Assembly: GCF_014397115.1 (NCBI RefSeq)
Contig: NZ_CP060720.1
Location: 1,566,001 to 1,630,000, forward strand
Source of the DNA: Vagococcus carniphilus
Lineage (GTDB): Bacteria; Bacillota; Bacilli; Lactobacillales; Vagococcaceae
DNA: 64,000 nt
Direction: 5' to 3'
Part shown: in pieces, positions 8,981 through 17,009 of the stretch
How positions within the stretch are numbered: position 1 is the first letter of the stretch
Layout: every line of letters starts with the position of its first letter
Program-made: the position numbers and the translations under genes
Notes under the pieces: generated by a model
Database searches by the model: none
Told to the model about the DNA's origin: nothing
The model's input: the letters and a program-made list of their open reading frames with translations, nothing else

Positions 8981-9007
8981 TTAACAAGATGGGAATCGGA
9001 CCGATAT
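8981..9007 (+). promoter_or_regulatory. Sigma-28 (SigD/FliA) promoter for flagellin
   Basis: The -10 element ACCGATAT (9000-9007) and TTAA (8981-8984), separated by 15 nt, match the promoter before flgM in layout. The expected transcript begins near 9014, giving a leader of about 50 nt with a strong AGGAGG ribosome binding site before the flagellin ATG. Confidence 0.82.
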
Positions 9008-9061
9008 ATATAACAGAGGGCGACCTCAACAAAACATATTTATTTCAGGAGGAAACAAAAA

Positions 9062-10189
9062 ATGAGAATTAACACAAACGTATCTGCGTTAAACACATAT
9101 TCACGTTTAACATCAGCTAATGCTTCAAAAAGCAATTCATTAGCAAAATTATCTTCAGGATTCCGTATCAACCGTGCAGGTGATGACGCTGCAGGTCTTG
9201 CTATCTCTGAAAAAATGAAAGGCCAAATCAGTGGATTAAAACAAGCTGTACGTAACGCTCAAGATGGAATTTCTTTAATCCAAACAGCTGAAGGTGCTTT
9301 AAACGAAACTCACGAAATTATCAACCGTATGCGTGACTTAGCTTCTCAAGGAGCTACTGGTACTTTAGGTAACCAAGACCGTGCAGAAATCAACAAAGAG
9401 TTCTCAGCGTTAAAAGAAGAAGTTACTCGTATTGCAAATACAACTAACTTTAACCAAAAAACTCTACTAGATGGATCATTTGATTCAGCAGCTAAAACAA
9501 CAACTAAAGTTGAAACAGATGGAGAAGACTTGATTTCTTCAGTTAAATTTTCAGATAACAAAGATCTTTCAGCTGGTAATTTAGATATTAAAGCTAAAAA
9601 AGAAGCTGATGGAGATATTGCCTTTACAGTAGATGGACATACTGTTGAAGCAGGTGCTGATGCTAAAACTTTTAACATCAAAAAAGATGATAAAGTAGTT
9701 GGTACAATCACAGTTAAAGATAAAGCTTTAGTTGCTGCAACAGAAGTTGATGCTAAAGTTGCAACAGCAACTACTGTAGCTGCAAAAGAAGATTCTAAAT
9801 TAAGCTTCCACGTTGGAGCAAACTCTGGTGAAAAAATCAGTGTGAGCATTGGAAAAATGGATTCTGCAACATTAGGTCTAGATGCATTAAACTTATCAGA
9901 TGCTAAAAGTGCTGATGAAGCAATCAACAAATTAGACGAAGCTAAAGCAACAGTTTCTAGCGCTCGTTCTGACTTAGGTGCTGTACAAAACCGCCTAACT
10001 CACACAATCAATAACTTATCTACAACTCAAGAAAACTTAACTGAAGCTAACTCTCGTATTAGAGACGTAGACATGGCTGAAGAAATGATGTCATTCACTA
10101 AGAGCAACATCTTAGCTCAAGCAGCTACTTCAATGTTAGCTCAAGCAAACGCAATGCCACAAAGCGTTCTTTCATTATTACAAGGTTAA
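9062..10189 (+). CDS. fliC: Flagellin
   Basis: A 375-residue flagellin, the filament subunit. The conserved D0/D1 N-terminus (MRINTNVSALNTYSRL, then GDDAAGLAISEKM) and C-terminus (TEANSRIRDVDMAEEM, ending SVLSLLQG) are intact. The central part (about residues 140-270) is a lysine- and alanine-rich variable domain likely exposed on the filament. Codons are more uniform than in neighbours, consistent with very high expression. It is transcribed alone between its own sigma-28 promoter and a terminator. It is the only flagellin gene visible. Confidence 0.97.
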   Translation: MRINTNVSALNTYSRLTSANASKSNSLAKLSSGFRINRAGDDAAGLAISEKMKGQISGLKQAVRNAQDGISLIQTAEGALNETHEIINRMRDLASQGATGTLGNQDRAEINKEFSALKEEVTRIANTTNFNQKTLLDGSFDSAAKTTTKVETDGEDLISSVKFSDNKDLSAGNLDIKAKKEADGDIAFTVDGHTVEAGADAKTFNIKKDDKVVGTITVKDKALVAATEVDAKVATATTVAAKEDSKLSFHVGANSGEKISVSIGKMDSATLGLDALNLSDAKSADEAINKLDEAKATVSSARSDLGAVQNRLTHTINNLSTTQENLTEANSRIRDVDMAEEMMSFTKSNILAQAATSMLAQANAMPQSVLSLLQG

Positions 10190-10199
10190 TAACTTCATT

Positions 10200-10230
10200 A
10201 AAAGCCGACTTTCTTGGTCGGCTTTTATTT
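10200..10230 (+). terminator. Terminator after flagellin
   Basis: A perfect 10-bp stem (10200-10209 with 10217-10226), 7-nt loop and a short T-run. It probably limits read-through from the very strong flagellin promoter into flaG. Confidence 0.85.
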
Positions 10231-10273
10231 GGTAATATAATAAATTCTTTATTTAGATTAAGGAGTGTTGGGG

Positions 10274-10651
10274 TTGGATATCAACAATCATAGTGTTCTT
10301 CATCGAATAATTAATGAGACTGAGCCAGTAAAAAAGGTAGAAAAAGTAGCAGATGTAACGGTGAAAGAGAAAAAGATAATTGATCCTGAGGGAAATGAAT
10401 ACACACCAGGAACGTTATCTAACTATAGCCAAGAACAATTGCAAAAAATGATTGATCAGTCGAATAAACATTTACTGGGCAAGGATGCTAAATTAACTTA
10501 TAAAGTACATGAATCAACTAAGAAAACAATTATTACCTTAGTTGACACAAATACAGAAGAAGTGATTCGAGAGATTCCATCTGAAAAAATGTTAGATTCT
10601 ATTGCAAACATTTGGGAAATGGTTGGAATTATTGTTAACAAGGAAGGATGA
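10274..10651 (+). CDS. flaG: FlaG family protein
   Basis: A protein of about 125 residues with the FlaG core in the second half (LTYKVHESTKKTIITLVD, then VIREIPSEKMLDSIANIWEM). FlaG proteins affect filament length and lie beside fliD in many species. The TTG at 10274 is chosen because the AAGGAG site (10260-10265) is correctly spaced for it, whereas the upstream GTG at 10265 overlaps that site. It ends five bases before fliD. Confidence 0.85.
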   Translation: MDINNHSVLHRIINETEPVKKVEKVADVTVKEKKIIDPEGNEYTPGTLSNYSQEQLQKMIDQSNKHLLGKDAKLTYKVHESTKKTIITLVDTNTEEVIREIPSEKMLDSIANIWEMVGIIVNKEG

Positions 10652-10656
10652 TTTAA

Positions 10657-12156
10657 ATGGCAAGTGTCGGAAGTGCTTCAGGAATTAGTTCTACATTAGG
10701 AACTTACTCAGGAATTACCTCTAAGGAAATTGATAAGTTAATTGAAGCGGAATCAGTTCCGTTAACAAAAATGAATTTAAGAAAAAGTAAAATGACAGAG
10801 CAACAAAACGCTTGGAAAGATGTACGCCTTCGTTTAAATAGCTTATTTACTAATCTTGAAAAATTACAAAAAAATGAAACATTCAATACTAAAATTACGT
10901 TAAGTTCTCACCCAGAAAAAGTTAAAATAACAGCAACTGATTTAGCTGATGTGGAAGATTATAAGGTGACGGTTGAGAAATTAGCTACTTCAACAAAAAT
11001 TACTTCTGGTGAAATAGCTAAATTAAAAGATAAAACCATCTATGATGAGTTAAGCGTTTCGGGGAAACTAACGTTACCGCTAAAATCAGAAAAAGAAATT
11101 AAAGTAGATACACTAGATGGAAAAACTGAAACGAAACCGCCAAAAACTCTTGATATCACAATTGATGAAAAAGATAGTTTGAAAGAAATTACAAACAAGA
11201 TTAATCAAGAATCAAAACAAACAGGTATCAAAGCATCTGTGATTAATAATCGATTAATTTTAACTAGTGTTGAAACAGGAGAAAAAGATTTTGAAGTCAA
11301 AGGTGATGTTCTAAATGGTTTAGGTTTAGATAAAGCTGAAAAAGTTCCTGGTGAAGATGCTATATTTACAATTGACGGAATGAAAGTTACACGTTCTTCG
11401 AATGAAGTAAGTGATGTTATTGAAAACGTGACGATTCATTTACTTGGTGAAACAAAAGAAAATGTGAACCTTAGTTTAAAAACAGACACAGAAAAATTGA
11501 CAACAGCTGTTAAAGATTTTGTTGAACAATACAATAACGTAATGGGATTCATTTCAGAAAAAACCTCTGTTGGAGATCCAAGTAAAAAAGATAACAAAGC
11601 AGGAACTTTAAACGGTGATGGCTCAATGATGAGATTACAATCAAGTTTAAGATTCTTAATGACTGGAGCGCCAGGAAATAATGATAAAACGAATATCGTT
11701 ACACCGATGGAGCTTGGGATTGAAAGTAAAGATAAAACAGCAACGATTACTTTTGATGAAGAAAAATTCAAAGCAGCTCTAAAAAAAGATCCTGAAGCAG
11801 TCCAAAATTTCTTTTACAATGAAAAGAAAGAAATAAAAGAAGTGACTGGTCCAGATGGTAAGCCGACAATGGAATTTGAGAAATCAGAGTTTGGTTATAC
11901 TGTTAAATTAAAAGAGTTAATGAATGAGTATTTAGATGATACGAAGGGTAAGAAAAGTGTCTTTAAATCAAAAACAGAGACTTTAGAGAGTAACATGAAA
12001 GATATTGATGAAAGAATCAAACGATTCAATGTCAAAATTGAAAAGAAAAAGGATTACTACGTTAGAACGTTTACGAAGTTGGATCAAGTAATGATGAATG
12101 CAGAAGCACAGATGGCTTATCTACAAAGTCAAATCGATTCTTTTGCGGCTAGATAA
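10657..12156 (+). CDS. fliD: Flagellar filament cap protein FliD
   Basis: A 499-residue FliD (HAP2). The N-terminal region includes GISSTLGTYSGITSKEIDKL and the C-terminal coiled coil runs from about residue 425 to the end (IDERIKRFNVKIEKKKDYYV, then MAYLQSQIDSFAAR). FliD caps the growing filament and folds flagellin subunits there. It is preceded by flaG and followed by a FliT-like gene and fliS, so cap and chaperones are made together. Confidence 0.95.
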   Translation: MASVGSASGISSTLGTYSGITSKEIDKLIEAESVPLTKMNLRKSKMTEQQNAWKDVRLRLNSLFTNLEKLQKNETFNTKITLSSHPEKVKITATDLADVEDYKVTVEKLATSTKITSGEIAKLKDKTIYDELSVSGKLTLPLKSEKEIKVDTLDGKTETKPPKTLDITIDEKDSLKEITNKINQESKQTGIKASVINNRLILTSVETGEKDFEVKGDVLNGLGLDKAEKVPGEDAIFTIDGMKVTRSSNEVSDVIENVTIHLLGETKENVNLSLKTDTEKLTTAVKDFVEQYNNVMGFISEKTSVGDPSKKDNKAGTLNGDGSMMRLQSSLRFLMTGAPGNNDKTNIVTPMELGIESKDKTATITFDEEKFKAALKKDPEAVQNFFYNEKKEIKEVTGPDGKPTMEFEKSEFGYTVKLKELMNEYLDDTKGKKSVFKSKTETLESNMKDIDERIKRFNVKIEKKKDYYVRTFTKLDQVMMNAEAQMAYLQSQIDSFAAR

Positions 12157-12174
12157 TGAAGGAGTGGATGGCTT

Positions 12175-12510
12175 TTGTTAGAAACAACAAAATTTTCAGA
12201 GTACTTAGTACAAGAAATGTTACGGAATGTGTTAAGTTGGGACGGTACAACTGATGAAGCCTTTAAAATCTTAAATGAGAACGATGATTTAATGAAAAAA
12301 TATCAAAGTTTATCAGAAAAAAATTTATCTGAAATGGAAAATTGTCGATTAGAACAATTACTTGTTAAAACAAGACGAATGACTGATTATCTTTCTAAAG
12401 AAAAAAATGAATTTTTTAATAAAATTAATCAGTTGAATCAAGCACACAAAATAAGAAATCAATACGTTTATGACTTTTCAGATTCGTATTTTATTGATAA
12501 AGACTTTTAA
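12175..12510 (+). CDS. Putative FliT-like flagellar chaperone
   Basis: A 111-residue acidic helical protein between fliD and fliS. No motif names it. FliT-type chaperones of FliD are short, helical and poorly conserved and are encoded next to fliD and fliS, so this is an inference from size and position. The start is TTG at 12175, with GGAG ten bases upstream; the nearer ATG and GTG are out of frame. It could be an unrelated small flagellar protein. Confidence 0.6.
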   Translation: MLETTKFSEYLVQEMLRNVLSWDGTTDEAFKILNENDDLMKKYQSLSEKNLSEMENCRLEQLLVKTRRMTDYLSKEKNEFFNKINQLNQAHKIRNQYVYDFSDSYFIDKDF

Positions 12511-12531
12511 GTTTAAAATTAGAGGTGAACC

Positions 12532-12894
12532 ATGACTTACAAAAAAGGAAATACAGCTTATCTTAACAATCAAGTTTTAACAGCATCACCAAAACGTTTG
12601 ATTGAAATGCTTTTTGAAGCAGGTATTAAACATTTAAAAGTAGCAAGTTATCATATTGATAAAAACAATTTACAAGAATCAAATGCTCAATTAATTAAAG
12701 TTCAAGATATCATCATGGAATTGAAAATGTCTATCCATCAAATTCCAGGTAGTGATGTGTCTGATCAATTAAATGATCTATATGATTTTATGTTTAATCA
12801 GCTAATACAAGCTAATCTAAATAAAGATAAAGAAAAAGTTGAATTAGTACAGGGAATGTTGGAAGAATTATTGCAAACTTGGCAAGCACTGTGA
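12532..12894 (+). CDS. fliS: Flagellin export chaperone FliS
   Basis: A 120-residue FliS, recognised from the N-terminal Y-x-x-N pattern (TAYLNNQVLTASPKRLIEML) and the following four-helix layout. It binds the flagellin C-terminus in the cytoplasm, prevents early assembly and guides it to export. An AGAGGTG ribosome binding site precedes the ATG. It sits 22 bases after the FliT-like gene and 11 bases before a peptidase gene. Confidence 0.93.
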   Translation: MTYKKGNTAYLNNQVLTASPKRLIEMLFEAGIKHLKVASYHIDKNNLQESNAQLIKVQDIIMELKMSIHQIPGSDVSDQLNDLYDFMFNQLIQANLNKDKEKVELVQGMLEELLQTWQAL

Positions 12895-12905
12895 GGATGT
12901 AGAAC

Positions 12906-13700
12906 ATGACAAAGAAAAAAAAAGTCGCAAAGAAAATTTTTATTTGGTTTACAATTTTGAGTCTTTTTTTTAGTTTGAAAAAAATAATTGCATTTGCTTC
13001 ATCTAAAATGGAAACAGATGATCAAATTTCATATAAAGAACAACCAGCAAAAACAAAAAATAACTTGCTTATAGGTATGAGAACAACTCAAGAGAACACA
13101 AGTAATGTTGAATCGTACAAACTACCTGTACCTCTTATCAATCAAATGAGTGAGCCAGCTTTAAAATATGGCTGTGAAGTAACTGCTCTTAGTATGTTGC
13201 TTGGGTATTATCACTTTGATTACAGCAAGAATGACTTACAAGATAGAATTGAAAAGGTTCCTTATCAAGATGAAGTAGGTTATCTTGGTGATCCAGATGA
13301 GGGCTTTGTTGGAGATGCCACAGGTAAAAATCTGGGAACTGGTGTCAACGTAGGACCTATTGAAAAATTAGCTAGAAGTGTAGTTAATGAGAACTATACA
13401 GTCATTAATAGTACAGGTGAAGAGTTAGATCACTTGTTAGGACTAGTTAAAGAGGGTCATCCAATCTGGGTTGTTGTCACGATTGATTACTCTGTGCCAA
13501 AGTCATCTGATTTTTTAGATTGGCGTACTAAAAATGGAATCAAACAAGTCAGCTTCAAGCATCACGCTGCTGTTATTATTGGGTTTGATCAAGAAAACGT
13601 GTATCTAAATGACGCTTATGGCAAGGAAGTTAAAATTGAAAAAAGTAAATTCAATCAAATTTATCAAAACATGGGAAAACAAAGTTTATATCTTAAATAA
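12906..13700 (+). CDS. Membrane-anchored C39-like cysteine peptidase
   Basis: A 264-residue protein with a basic N-terminus and a membrane segment or signal anchor at about residues 10-31, followed by a C39-like (Peptidase_C39_2, papain-fold) domain. Likely catalytic residues are C90 (in KYGCEVTALSM), H219 or H220 (FKHHAAVIIGF) and N235/D236 (VYLNDAYG). It should act outside the membrane; the substrate is unknown. It is 11 bases after fliS and shares the terminator downstream, so it looks like part of the late flagellar operon. That makes a cell-wall or secreted flagellar substrate worth considering. Confidence 0.8.
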   Translation: MTKKKKVAKKIFIWFTILSLFFSLKKIIAFASSKMETDDQISYKEQPAKTKNNLLIGMRTTQENTSNVESYKLPVPLINQMSEPALKYGCEVTALSMLLGYYHFDYSKNDLQDRIEKVPYQDEVGYLGDPDEGFVGDATGKNLGTGVNVGPIEKLARSVVNENYTVINSTGEELDHLLGLVKEGHPIWVVVTIDYSVPKSSDFLDWRTKNGIKQVSFKHHAAVIIGFDQENVYLNDAYGKEVKIEKSKFNQIYQNMGKQSLYLK

Positions 13701-13708
13701 CGCATTAG

Positions 13709-13746
13709 ATAGTCATGGACTAGCATAAGTCTTGACTATTTTTTTG
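13709..13746 (+). terminator. Terminator after the C39-like peptidase
   Basis: Imperfect stem formed by 13709-13720 and 13727-13739, with a run of seven T. It closes the flaG-fliD-fliS-peptidase operon. Confidence 0.75.
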
Positions 13747-13799
13747 TCTTTATTTTACAATGATAAGTAGATAGAGATTTAGGAAGTGGAGGTTTTTTT

Positions 13800-14042
13800 A
13801 TGTATTGGATTTGGGTTTTAGTTGTAGGTGCCGTTATTGGTGCAATTGCAGGTGGGCTTGTAGATAAAGGAAATCCAAAAGGTTGTGTCTTTAATATCAT
13901 CGCAGGACTCATTGGATCAACAGTAGGGCATAAATTGTTCGGTTCAGATTGGGGTGGTCATTTAGCTGGAATGGCACTTGTACCTTCCATTTTAGGCGCA
14001 GTTATTGTTGTGGCTGTCGTTTCTATGTTTACTAGAAAGTGA
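13800..14042 (+). CDS. GlsB/YeaQ/YmgE-family small membrane protein
   Basis: An 80-residue, glycine-rich protein with three membrane segments (about residues 3-20, 29-45 and 55-76), typical of the family once called transglycosylase-associated proteins. The family pattern of glycines in IGAIAGGLVDKGNPKGCVFN is clear. Members are linked to general or envelope stress in Gram-positives, but the biochemical role is unknown. A GGAGG ribosome binding site is present. It has its own terminator, so it appears to be a single-gene unit. Confidence 0.85.
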   Translation: MYWIWVLVVGAVIGAIAGGLVDKGNPKGCVFNIIAGLIGSTVGHKLFGSDWGGHLAGMALVPSILGAVIVVAVVSMFTRK

Positions 14043-14067
14043 GATTGACGAATAAGTCAGTCTCTTT
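14041..14067 (+). terminator. Terminator after the GlsB-family gene
   Basis: A 9-bp stem with one G-T pair (14041-14049 with 14056-14064) that overlaps the stop codon and is followed by a T-run. Confidence 0.8.
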
Positions 14068-14118
14068 TTCTGTATTGAAGCCAATTATGGTAAACTAGAG
14101 ATGAAAGAGGGTGTTAAA

Positions 14119-15171
14119 ATGAGGACTACTTTTAATAAAAATAATGAAACAACTCAAATTATTTATGCGGAATCGTTTAATCGTTTGTTATTCCAACAAA
14201 ATTTTTCAGAGCTAACTCATTTTCCTTGTGTGTTATTTGTAACCTCTCAACCTTTTTATGAAATGTATTATGAAAAAATGACAACCCTTTTTGAGGATCA
14301 GACTCAGTATCATTGGTTTATTTGTCCAACGCCTGAATCAATTAATCAGTTTGAATTATATCACCGTATTTTAACTTATATGGAAGAGATGAAATTACCT
14401 GAAGGCACTTTATTGCTGGGTGCAGGAGATAGTTTCATTTATCATTTATGCGGGACGTTAAAAGTAACATCTTTTTATATTTCTAACTTTTTTTATGTTC
14501 CAACAACAATGACAGGGTTCACCCATTCGTTAACAGGAGAGGCTGTTTTACTTAGTTCAAGCTTAGCCATCTATACAAAACAATTTGTTTTGCCAGAAAG
14601 AGTTGTTTACGATACAATGTTGAATGAATTGGAACCAATAGAATCTTGGACAGAAGATTTTATAACGCTTGTTAAATTAGGGCTTACCTGTAAAAAGGAG
14701 TTGCTAACTAATTTGTATCAAGCGTCTAAATCTAAAAAGCATGCTTTTTTTGCACCGTTTGTTGAAATAGTTATTGAAATTTTAGAAACAACTCATTTTT
14801 CTTCACTGACATATGGTTTACTTTTTTCAAAAAGTTTTTATCAGTTGAATGAATCTCATTATTTATCTCAAAATCAAAAGAATGATATCGGTTTTTTACT
14901 TCATACGTTGTGGGGAATCAAAGAAAATCAAATTGATTTTGAGTTTAGAAAATTTTATTTATGGTTTGAACAAATTGTTGGTCGAAAGTTACTATTACCA
15001 AATCAAATGATAACTTATGATTTAGCTAAAAGTATTTCATTAGAAGTAAACCGCCATAAGAATTTAGAGTGCTTGGTTTCTATTGGCCAATTAGAAAAAA
15101 TGAATAGCCCTTCAATTGAATCATTGTATTCAGTTATTGAAGAATATCGAAATTTAAATAAGAATAGTTGA
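14119..15171 (+). CDS. Degenerate AroB (3-dehydroquinate synthase)-like protein
   Basis: A protein of about 350 residues that looks like an AroB-fold protein without its active site. LLLGAGDSFIYHLCG (residues 98-112) sits where AroB has its GGGVVGDLAGF dinucleotide loop, and FYVPTTMTGFTHSLTGEA (125-142) where AroB has VPTTLLAQVDSSVGGKT; the conserved D and K are replaced by T and E. No equivalent of the zinc-binding GHTFGHA motif is visible. It is followed by YpiA- and YpiB-like genes, which in Bacillus lie next to aromatic biosynthesis genes. The ATG at 14119 has an AGAGGG site; an in-frame ATG at 14101 has none. Catalysis is unlikely; the role is unknown. Confidence 0.55.
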   Translation: MRTTFNKNNETTQIIYAESFNRLLFQQNFSELTHFPCVLFVTSQPFYEMYYEKMTTLFEDQTQYHWFICPTPESINQFELYHRILTYMEEMKLPEGTLLLGAGDSFIYHLCGTLKVTSFYISNFFYVPTTMTGFTHSLTGEAVLLSSSLAIYTKQFVLPERVVYDTMLNELEPIESWTEDFITLVKLGLTCKKELLTNLYQASKSKKHAFFAPFVEIVIEILETTHFSSLTYGLLFSKSFYQLNESHYLSQNQKNDIGFLLHTLWGIKENQIDFEFRKFYLWFEQIVGRKLLLPNQMITYDLAKSISLEVNRHKNLECLVSIGQLEKMNSPSIESLYSVIEEYRNLNKNS

Positions 15172-15180
15172 GGGAAAAAT

Positions 15181-16434
15181 ATGTCATATAGTAAAAAAAT
15201 GTTACAAGCATTATCTGATGGAGATTTAGTAGAAGCACAATTAGCTTTTGAAAAAGCTCAAATGGAAGATTTGGCAGAGGAAAGACTTCAGTTAGCAGAT
15301 AATTTATTCCAATTAGGCTTTATTGAAGAATCAGAAACACTTTATGAAAAATTATTCGAGGAATTTCCAGAAGAAGAAACATTGAAAATTGCTTTAGCTG
15401 AAATTGCGATTGAAAATGATGACTTGGAAAAAGCTTTTACTTTCCTAGAATCAATTGAAGAGACAAGTGATTTATATGCTCAAAGTTTAATTACTCAAGC
15501 AGATATTTATCAAGTTTTAAATATACCTGAAGTAAGTGAGAGAAAATTAAAACAAGCTAAAGAATACTTACCTGACGAACCATTACTTGATTTATCTCTG
15601 GCAGAACTCTATTTTTCAAATGAAGACTATTTAAAAGCAGTAGACATGTATGAAAAATTAAGAGGCAGCTTTAAAGAAGGAGAATCTCCTATTAGTTTAG
15701 ATGAAAGAATCGGTGTTGCTTTATCTAGAATTGGTGACTTTGAACACGCCATTATCCATTTAGAAAAAGCCATTGAAGAAGATGAAACTGTAGAGAGACT
15801 ATTCCAATTAGCGTTAACTTTTTACCAATTGGAAGAAAATGAGCGTGCTATTGAGTTATTAAAACAAGTTAAATTGATGGATGAATCGTTTAATCAAGTT
15901 TACTATCCTCTTGCTCAAATCCTTTTTGATGAAGGATTACATGATGAAGTCATAGAAATTATTGAAGAAGGAATTTCTCAAAATCCTTATGAAACATCAC
16001 TTTATCATTTGGCTTCAGACACGGCTTATCATTTAGGTGATAAAGATCAAGCAAAACAATATTTAGAAGAAGTTATTTCATTAGAAATAGATGCAGACCT
16101 TTCTAAAATGCGTTTAGCAGAGCTTTTATTAAAAGAAGAAGAATACGAAGAAGTAATTCAATTGATGGATACGTTAGAAAACAAAGAGCAAAACTTCTCT
16201 GAATGGATATTAGCTCAAGCTTATAATGGTTTAGAGGAATTTGATAAAGCTAAAGAATTTTATGAAAAAGCCAAAGAGACACTTTTAGATGACCCTGAAT
16301 TTTTGAAAGATTATGCTTTGTTCTTAAGAGAAGAAGGTCAAATAGACGTTGCAAATGAATTGCTGAAGCAGTATATATCAATTGTTCCTGGAGATATCGA
16401 GATTGCCTCATTAATTGAAGATGAACGGTGGTAA
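15181..16434 (+). CDS. TPR-repeat protein, YpiA-like
   Basis: A 417-residue, very acidic protein built almost wholly of tetratricopeptide repeats (for example residues 190-225 and 340-375, with the pattern A-x-x-x-Y/L-x-x-L and G/A at position 8). No signal peptide or membrane segment, so it is cytoplasmic and probably a protein-binding scaffold. Partner unknown. It starts nine bases after the AroB-like gene and ends five bases before the YpiB-like gene, the same pairing as ypiA-ypiB in Bacillus. Confidence 0.8.
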   Translation: MSYSKKMLQALSDGDLVEAQLAFEKAQMEDLAEERLQLADNLFQLGFIEESETLYEKLFEEFPEEETLKIALAEIAIENDDLEKAFTFLESIEETSDLYAQSLITQADIYQVLNIPEVSERKLKQAKEYLPDEPLLDLSLAELYFSNEDYLKAVDMYEKLRGSFKEGESPISLDERIGVALSRIGDFEHAIIHLEKAIEEDETVERLFQLALTFYQLEENERAIELLKQVKLMDESFNQVYYPLAQILFDEGLHDEVIEIIEEGISQNPYETSLYHLASDTAYHLGDKDQAKQYLEEVISLEIDADLSKMRLAELLLKEEEYEEVIQLMDTLENKEQNFSEWILAQAYNGLEEFDKAKEFYEKAKETLLDDPEFLKDYALFLREEGQIDVANELLKQYISIVPGDIEIASLIEDERW

Positions 16435-16439
16435 TTTGA

Positions 16440-16988
16440 ATGATCGAACTAGCTGAAAAAAAGAGATTTCTAAACTTTATTATTCAATCAGTTACTTTAA
16501 AAGCAAGGGAATCTTATTGGATTTTAAATTATTTAATTAATCATGAAATAATGTTAAATAAGGTTGTTTTTGTTGAACAGGCTCTCCATACACCCAGGGG
16601 ACTTGTGATTGTAGACGAATTCGAAGAAGGTCCTGGAATTGAGATGACAAAACAAGGTCTTAGCATTTTAGATGCTAATGCGATATTTCATGAAATTCGT
16701 ATGAATAGAAAAGAATTGTTGTATATTGAAATTAAATTTAAAGATCGTTTTAAAAAAACAGAATATCTTTCTATTTTAGAAAAAAATGAGTATGAACCGA
16801 TTGATGAAGATCTTCAACTTGAGATCCTGGAAGAGTTAGAAACTTTCTTCACCACAGAAGATAGGAAGTTTCAACTGAATGACTTAGAAGAAAGAATTGA
16901 TTTAGCTTTAGAAAAAGGTAACGAAGCTGAGTTCATCGAATTATCAAATAGATTCAAACAATTAAAAAAAGACTTCATTTCCAACTAA
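16440..16988 (+). CDS. ypiB: UPF0302 family protein, YpiB-like
   Basis: A 182-residue protein recognised as UPF0302/YpiB from its N-terminal half (KKRFLNFIIQSVTLKARESY, then ILNYLINHE and HTPRGLVI). The C-terminal region (about 145-178) carries the short helical IDEALD-like motif (LEERIDLALEKGNEAEF). The function of the family is not established. It lies right behind the TPR gene and is the last gene of this operon, ending within a terminator hairpin. Confidence 0.88.
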   Translation: MIELAEKKRFLNFIIQSVTLKARESYWILNYLINHEIMLNKVVFVEQALHTPRGLVIVDEFEEGPGIEMTKQGLSILDANAIFHEIRMNRKELLYIEIKFKDRFKKTEYLSILEKNEYEPIDEDLQLEILEELETFFTTEDRKFQLNDLEERIDLALEKGNEAEFIELSNRFKQLKKDFISN

Positions 16989-17009
16989 ATTTGGAAATGG
17001 AGTCTTTTT
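16971..17009. terminator. Bidirectional terminator between ypiB and yitT
   Basis: A 14-bp stem with one G-T pair (16971-16984 with 16991-17004) and T-run. The hairpin overlaps the end of ypiB and touches the end of the convergent yitT-like gene. Confidence 0.85.

Noticed and set aside
9346-9930. A 194-codon antisense frame inside flagellin
   Set aside because: It follows from the biased codon use of the highly expressed flagellin gene; there is no ribosome binding site or promoter, and the product has no family features.
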